From: Mycoplasmoidaceae bacterium
GTDB taxonomy: Bacteria; Bacillota_I; Bacilli_A; Mycoplasmatales; Mycoplasmoidaceae
NCBI GenBank assembly: GCA_024427125.1
Contig: JAKSVN010000017.1
Span: 1 to 15,851 of the forward strand
Length of the DNA stretch: 15,851 nt
Direction: 5' to 3'
Shown: piece after piece, positions 12,508 through 15,851 of the stretch
How the letters are laid out: the number at the start of each line of letters is the position of its first letter
How positions within the stretch are numbered: the first letter of the stretch is position 1
Notes under the pieces: model-generated
What the model was told of the DNA's origin: nothing
The model's input: only the letters and a program-made list of their open reading frames with translations
Database searches by the model: none
Program-made: the position numbers and the translations under genes

Positions 12508-13696
12508 TGTTTTTTTCCTCCTCAGATAATGTTTTACTTTCTCCTGTATCTAATCTACGAAGGAGAACATCTCCTCCATCGACAGAACTTAAATTCATTA
12601 TTCTTCTCCATTCGTTTGGAGTCATTGATTTTCTATCAACCATTTCTTTTAAGTTTAATTTGTTGCTCATACTAGCAAATTCTAATGAACTAGCTTCAAA
12701 TACTATTTCATTACCACATTCTATTTCATGTTTTGTAAATATTTTAAAAGTAAATTGATCACTTAATTCTTTTGCTACTGATTCTATTTCAGATTCATAA
12801 AAAGCATTCCATTCATCTTCATTAAATTTGTTAGAAATTATTGAATCATTAACACCAAAATAATTTTTTAATCTCGTTTCATAATTTCCTATTGTAGAAT
12901 TTTCTGGAACATATGAATTATCCTTTATTTGTTCTATGTCATACCTAGGATCTACACTTGCAATACTATTACCATTTGACTTTTCAATGCTTAAATAATT
13001 TTCAGCAAAACTATCCATTGCTTGCTTTTTATCATCTTCTCTTAAAACACTTTTGAATTTCATTAACCATTTAATGATGTTGCTATTTTTTATTGCACTG
13101 ACTATTCCTTTATCTGTTGTGTCAATTACTTTCATAACATTTTTCAAAGCATTATATCCATCTTCACCATAAAATTCATGGTTGTTATAATCTTTTCTTA
13201 AATGAATTACATCATCATACATAACTACCATTGGTTTACCAACACTAAAATAAAACTTAATATATAAATCTCCTTTTGAATCTTCAAACATTTCAGTTTT
13301 ATTTGTTGGAACTGGAAATATGCTAATTGGTTTTTGAAATTTGTCTTTTAAAATAATTGCAAATGCATTATTTGTTAATTCTCTTTGATTCATCATTTTT
13401 TCTAATAACTTTTGCATATTCATATATTTGTTAGGAAATCTTAATAAATATTTGATATTAGGATTTGGATTTAAAACTATATCATCACCATTGTTTCTTA
13501 CATGAACTGGATGTAGTTTCCCAACTGCTGTTGCTTTTGGTCTTAAACATGATCTTACAATATCACTATTGTATATGTTGCCATCCCATGGTGTGAATGT
13601 TGAATCATATGAATTGACCATTTTAAATTTTTGTAAACTTTTGGTACTTGTTTCTTCTTTACCAAACATTGATTTTAGCATGCTTCTTCTTGCCAT
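12494..13696 (-). CDS. Portal protein (HK97 type)
   Basis: This 400-aa protein lies between large terminase and protease, the invariant portal position. It starts MARRSMLKSMFGKE and shows family features: W-D-G-N-I-Y-N-S-D-I-V-R-S-C-L-R-P-K-A near residue 38, N-N-A-F-A-I-I-L near 91, and the V-M-Y-D-D-V-I-H-L-R-K-D stretch near 158. It forms the dodecameric DNA gate at one capsid vertex and the docking site for the terminase. The C-terminal T-P-N-E-W-R-R-I-M-N-L region is usual for the family. AGGTGGTGA lies before the ATG, overlapping the end of the terminase gene by context only (14 nt gap). Confidence 0.93.
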   Translation of the reverse strand: MARRSMLKSMFGKEETSTKSLQKFKMVNSYDSTFTPWDGNIYNSDIVRSCLRPKATAVGKLHPVHVRNNGDDIVLNPNPNIKYLLRFPNKYMNMQKLLEKMMNQRELTNNAFAIILKDKFQKPISIFPVPTNKTEMFEDSKGDLYIKFYFSVGKPMVVMYDDVIHLRKDYNNHEFYGEDGYNALKNVMKVIDTTDKGIVSAIKNSNIIKWLMKFKSVLREDDKKQAMDSFAENYLSIEKSNGNSIASVDPRYDIEQIKDNSYVPENSTIGNYETRLKNYFGVNDSIISNKFNEDEWNAFYESEIESVAKELSDQFTFKIFTKHEIECGNEIVFEASSLEFASMSNKLNLKEMVDRKSMTPNEWRRIMNLSSVDGGDVLLRRLDTGESKTLSEEEKNNGKE

Positions 13697-13710
13697 GTCT
13701 TTTTCACCAC

Positions 13711-15402
13711 CTATACTATATTTCCAAATTCTTCTTTATGTTTTGAATAAATAACATATGCATCAATAAGTGACATTGCACCATCTATTCTTTTCCTTTG
13801 ATTTGCTGGTTTAATTGGTCTAATGTTATCATTCTCATCACGTTTTATTACTGTATTTGATAAGCACCATTTATCAATTGGATTATTGTTATAATTTATA
13901 ATCTTTTTTTGTAAATCTGCTTTTAAATTTTTCATAGGAATGCTAAATGTTTTAGCTCCTTGGATTACTGCTTCCATTGATTCTTCTCCAAATTCTGCTT
14001 TCATTTCTTCAACCCAATATGGAGAACCCCATGGATCGTAACCACATTTATATAAATATATTCCATATTTATCTCTTAACTCTTTGAACCAATCTGTTAT
14101 GTAATGATAATCTATTCTGTTTCCTGCAGTTAATCTTAATAGACCTCTTTCATACCAAATTTTATATGGAACATTATCATTACCTTTTTCAGATAATTTA
14201 CATCTTTCTTCAAATAAATCTTCTGGCAAAAAATACATTTGAATTATGTAAATGTTAGGATTGTCTTTTTGCATGCAAAACATTTTTGCACTTGTTAAAT
14301 CGGTAGTAGATGATAAATCCACACCTCCTATTCCATATCTAAAGTTCATTTTAGATAAATCAAATGTTTCTTCATTGTTCAAATCTTCCCATGCTAACCA
14401 AGCATTTTCTGCAGATTGCTTAAGATTAAAATCTTTAACTAAAACAGTTCTTCTAAACTTATCATCAATCATTGCTCTTTTGACATTATCACGTAGTTCT
14501 TTTCTTGACTTGATAATATCTAATCCTGGATTAGCTTTTATCCAGTTTTCTTCATACATCCATTCATCTGGCTCATCGAGTTCATATATAAAAGAAAGAA
14601 CAGTTCCATCATATTTAAAACCATTCTTTTCATATAAAGTGTTATCATAAACTTCATATTGATCATCAAATATAGTTTCACGATTAAATCCATTAGTTGA
14701 CATTATGTTCAATAGCGGTTGTTCTCGTGAAGTCATTGATTGCTTTAATACATCGTATAAATTTCTATCTTTTATAGAATGCAATTCATCTATATTTCCA
14801 TAGCTGGTATTTAAACCATCTAATGTATTAGAATCTGAACTTAATGCTTCCATTTTAGAATAAGTCATTCCAAAATACAAATCTGTTTGTCTTTTTTTTA
14901 AATGCTTACCTAACATTGGATTTTGTCTTACCATATTTTGTGCTTCAATAAAACCTTTTTTTGCCTGGTCTTTTTTTGTTGCTACAAAATAAACTTCTGC
15001 ACCACCTTCTCCATCACCCATTAATGCGTATAAGGATAATCCTCCAGATTCTGTTGTCTTGCCATTTTTACGACCTTCGATTGTTGCTACCTCTCGACAT
15101 CTTCTGAAACCTGTTTTTTTATCTACAAATCCAAATACTGCTTGTATCTTGGCTTTTTGAAATAATGCTAATTTAATAGGCTCTCCAATATTAGTTCCTT
15201 GTGTTCTCCTACAAAACCTTTCTATAAATTCTATAGGATATGTTGCTTTATCAATATCAAACTTCCAGTTGTCACCAAGCATACTTGGATTATCTAACTC
15301 TTTAACTAAAAGTTCATATTGTCTTTTAACTTTTTTTGAAGTTAATATCTCACCAGTTGAAATTTTTTCATAATACTCTCGTATATAATTATGCTTATTC
15401 AT
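13711..15402 (-). CDS. terL: Terminase large subunit
   Basis: This 563-aa protein is the DNA-packaging motor and headful/cos nuclease. ATPase: Walker A G-R-K-N-G-K-T at residues 110-116 (the variant usual in P27-associated terminases), Walker B G-N-I-D-E-L-H with D205 and E206. Nuclease (RNase H-like): D362 in G-V-D-L-S-S-T-T-D-L, D456 in G-Y-D-P-W-G, D540 in R-I-D-G-A-M-S-L-I-D-A-Y. All key residues are present and the length is normal, so the enzyme looks intact. Start and previous stop overlap as ATGA. Confidence 0.96.
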   Translation of the reverse strand: MNKHNYIREYYEKISTGEILTSKKVKRQYELLVKELDNPSMLGDNWKFDIDKATYPIEFIERFCRRTQGTNIGEPIKLALFQKAKIQAVFGFVDKKTGFRRCREVATIEGRKNGKTTESGGLSLYALMGDGEGGAEVYFVATKKDQAKKGFIEAQNMVRQNPMLGKHLKKRQTDLYFGMTYSKMEALSSDSNTLDGLNTSYGNIDELHSIKDRNLYDVLKQSMTSREQPLLNIMSTNGFNRETIFDDQYEVYDNTLYEKNGFKYDGTVLSFIYELDEPDEWMYEENWIKANPGLDIIKSRKELRDNVKRAMIDDKFRRTVLVKDFNLKQSAENAWLAWEDLNNEETFDLSKMNFRYGIGGVDLSSTTDLTSAKMFCMQKDNPNIYIIQMYFLPEDLFEERCKLSEKGNDNVPYKIWYERGLLRLTAGNRIDYHYITDWFKELRDKYGIYLYKCGYDPWGSPYWVEEMKAEFGEESMEAVIQGAKTFSIPMKNLKADLQKKIINYNNNPIDKWCLSNTVIKRDENDNIRPIKPANQRKRIDGAMSLIDAYVIYSKHKEEFGNIV

Positions 15403-15785
15403 TTTTTCTTTCTCATAAAATCAAGAAACTCATCATCATCTTCCAATGGTTTACTATCACCATAATTTTTTGGTAGTAACGAACTTAGTTGTGTTATTCC
15501 TTTTAAAAAATTAGCATACATTTTATTGTAAGCAGAAAGTGCTGGATGTTCTTTAACGAAAGTTTGACTAGCATTTACTGTTTCTTTTACCAGAGTGTCA
15601 TTGTTAATGGTATTCATTAAATCTTCTAAAGTTATTGCCATAAATGCAACATTGTCAATTAATTTTTGTGAAGTTTTATATTCTTTATCTGGTAAATATT
15701 TGTAAATTTTTATAAGTCTATTTCTTTCTTTTTTTATCCTTTGTTCTTTTGTCAATTCCTTTTTAATTGACTTTTCTTTTACCAT
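15399..15785 (-). CDS. terS: Terminase small subunit, P27 family
   Basis: This 128-aa protein begins MVKEKSIKKELTKEQRIKKE. A lysine-rich helical start is followed by a central core (L-P-D-K-E-Y-K-T-S-Q-K-L-I-D-N-V-A-F-M, E-D-L-M-N-T-I-N) and a V-K-E-H-P-A-L-S-A-Y-N-K-M motif, the latter characteristic of P27-type small terminases. It recognises phage DNA and recruits the large subunit. AAAGGGTGTG precedes the ATG. The gene ends in TGA overlapping the large-subunit ATG. It is the first complete gene of the operon in this window. Confidence 0.88.
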   Translation of the reverse strand: MVKEKSIKKELTKEQRIKKERNRLIKIYKYLPDKEYKTSQKLIDNVAFMAITLEDLMNTINNDTLVKETVNASQTFVKEHPALSAYNKMYANFLKGITQLSSLLPKNYGDSKPLEDDDEFLDFMRKKK

Positions 15786-15851
15786 TTTTCACACCCTTTC
15801 GTTCAATTTACCCCCCCTTCATATGAATTTTAGTCTTCAGTTTTTTGAATG
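15786..15851 (-). other. Leader upstream of the small terminase; possible cos region
   Basis: These 66 bases hold the ribosome binding site and, at 15811-15817, a run of seven G (minus strand), conspicuous in such AT-rich DNA. In many Firmicutes cos phages the packaging site lies just before the P27 small terminase gene. A short open frame ending in TAA at about 15832-15830 (I-Q-K-T-E-D) may be the end of an upstream gene, but too little is seen to call it. No promoter is evident. Confidence 0.3.

Noticed and set aside
9585..15785. Mycoplasma-type code (TGA = Trp) suggested by the extreme AT content
   Set aside because: TGA ends the small terminase and the gp10-like gene exactly where the next ATG starts, and tryptophan codons seen are TGG.

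Overview
The window is one continuous structural (morphogenesis) module of a siphovirus-like tailed phage, most likely a prophage. All of its genes lie on the minus strand, so the operon reads from right (15.8 kb) to left (position 1). The DNA is strongly AT-rich, ribosome binding sites are of the AGGAGG type, and TGA is used as a stop (small terminase subunit, HK97-gp10-like gene). Together these suggest a low-GC Firmicutes (Bacilli/Clostridia-like) host using the standard bacterial code, not a Mycoplasma-type code. No integrase, repressor, lysis or host gene is visible, so prophage status cannot be decided from the window.

Head and packaging (15785 to about 10333): P27-type small terminase, HK97-type large terminase with intact Walker and nuclease residues, HK97 portal, U35-type prohead protease, and an HK97-fold capsid protein with an N-terminal coiled-coil delta domain that replaces a separate scaffold. 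A gp6-like connector follows. Head-tail joining and tail tube (10340 to 8434): head-closure adaptor, HK97-gp10-like protein, tail-terminator-like protein, major tail protein and a small unrecognised basic protein. A hairpin terminator overlaps the end of that small gene.

Tail shaft and tip (8395 to 2738): the tail assembly chaperone is made as a short form and as a -1 frameshifted long form. The shift site is textbook: A AAA AAC, a 7-nt spacer and a 15-bp hairpin. Then come the tape measure protein, the distal tail protein, and a tail-tip hub protein whose Gp37-like domain carries an unusual N-terminal, apparently seven-bladed propeller.

Host-contact end (2722 to 129): five small baseplate/fibre proteins built from shared modules. 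These are a repeated S-Q-L-Q-N-D-S-G-Y linker, an N-D-Y-T-N-E-E-K-T-K-L segment, a Y..GD.V...Y.C carbohydrate-binding-like domain and a common EIDALF C-terminus.

The most striking element is at the extreme left. Directly after the fibre genes, a minus-strand ORF with a good ribosome binding site starts at 108. After 18 codons it reads into a run of at least 13 TATG tetranucleotide units and leaves the window still open. This is the architecture of a simple-sequence contingency (phase-variable) locus placed at the host-interaction end of a phage operon. The gene body lies outside the window, so its function is unknown.
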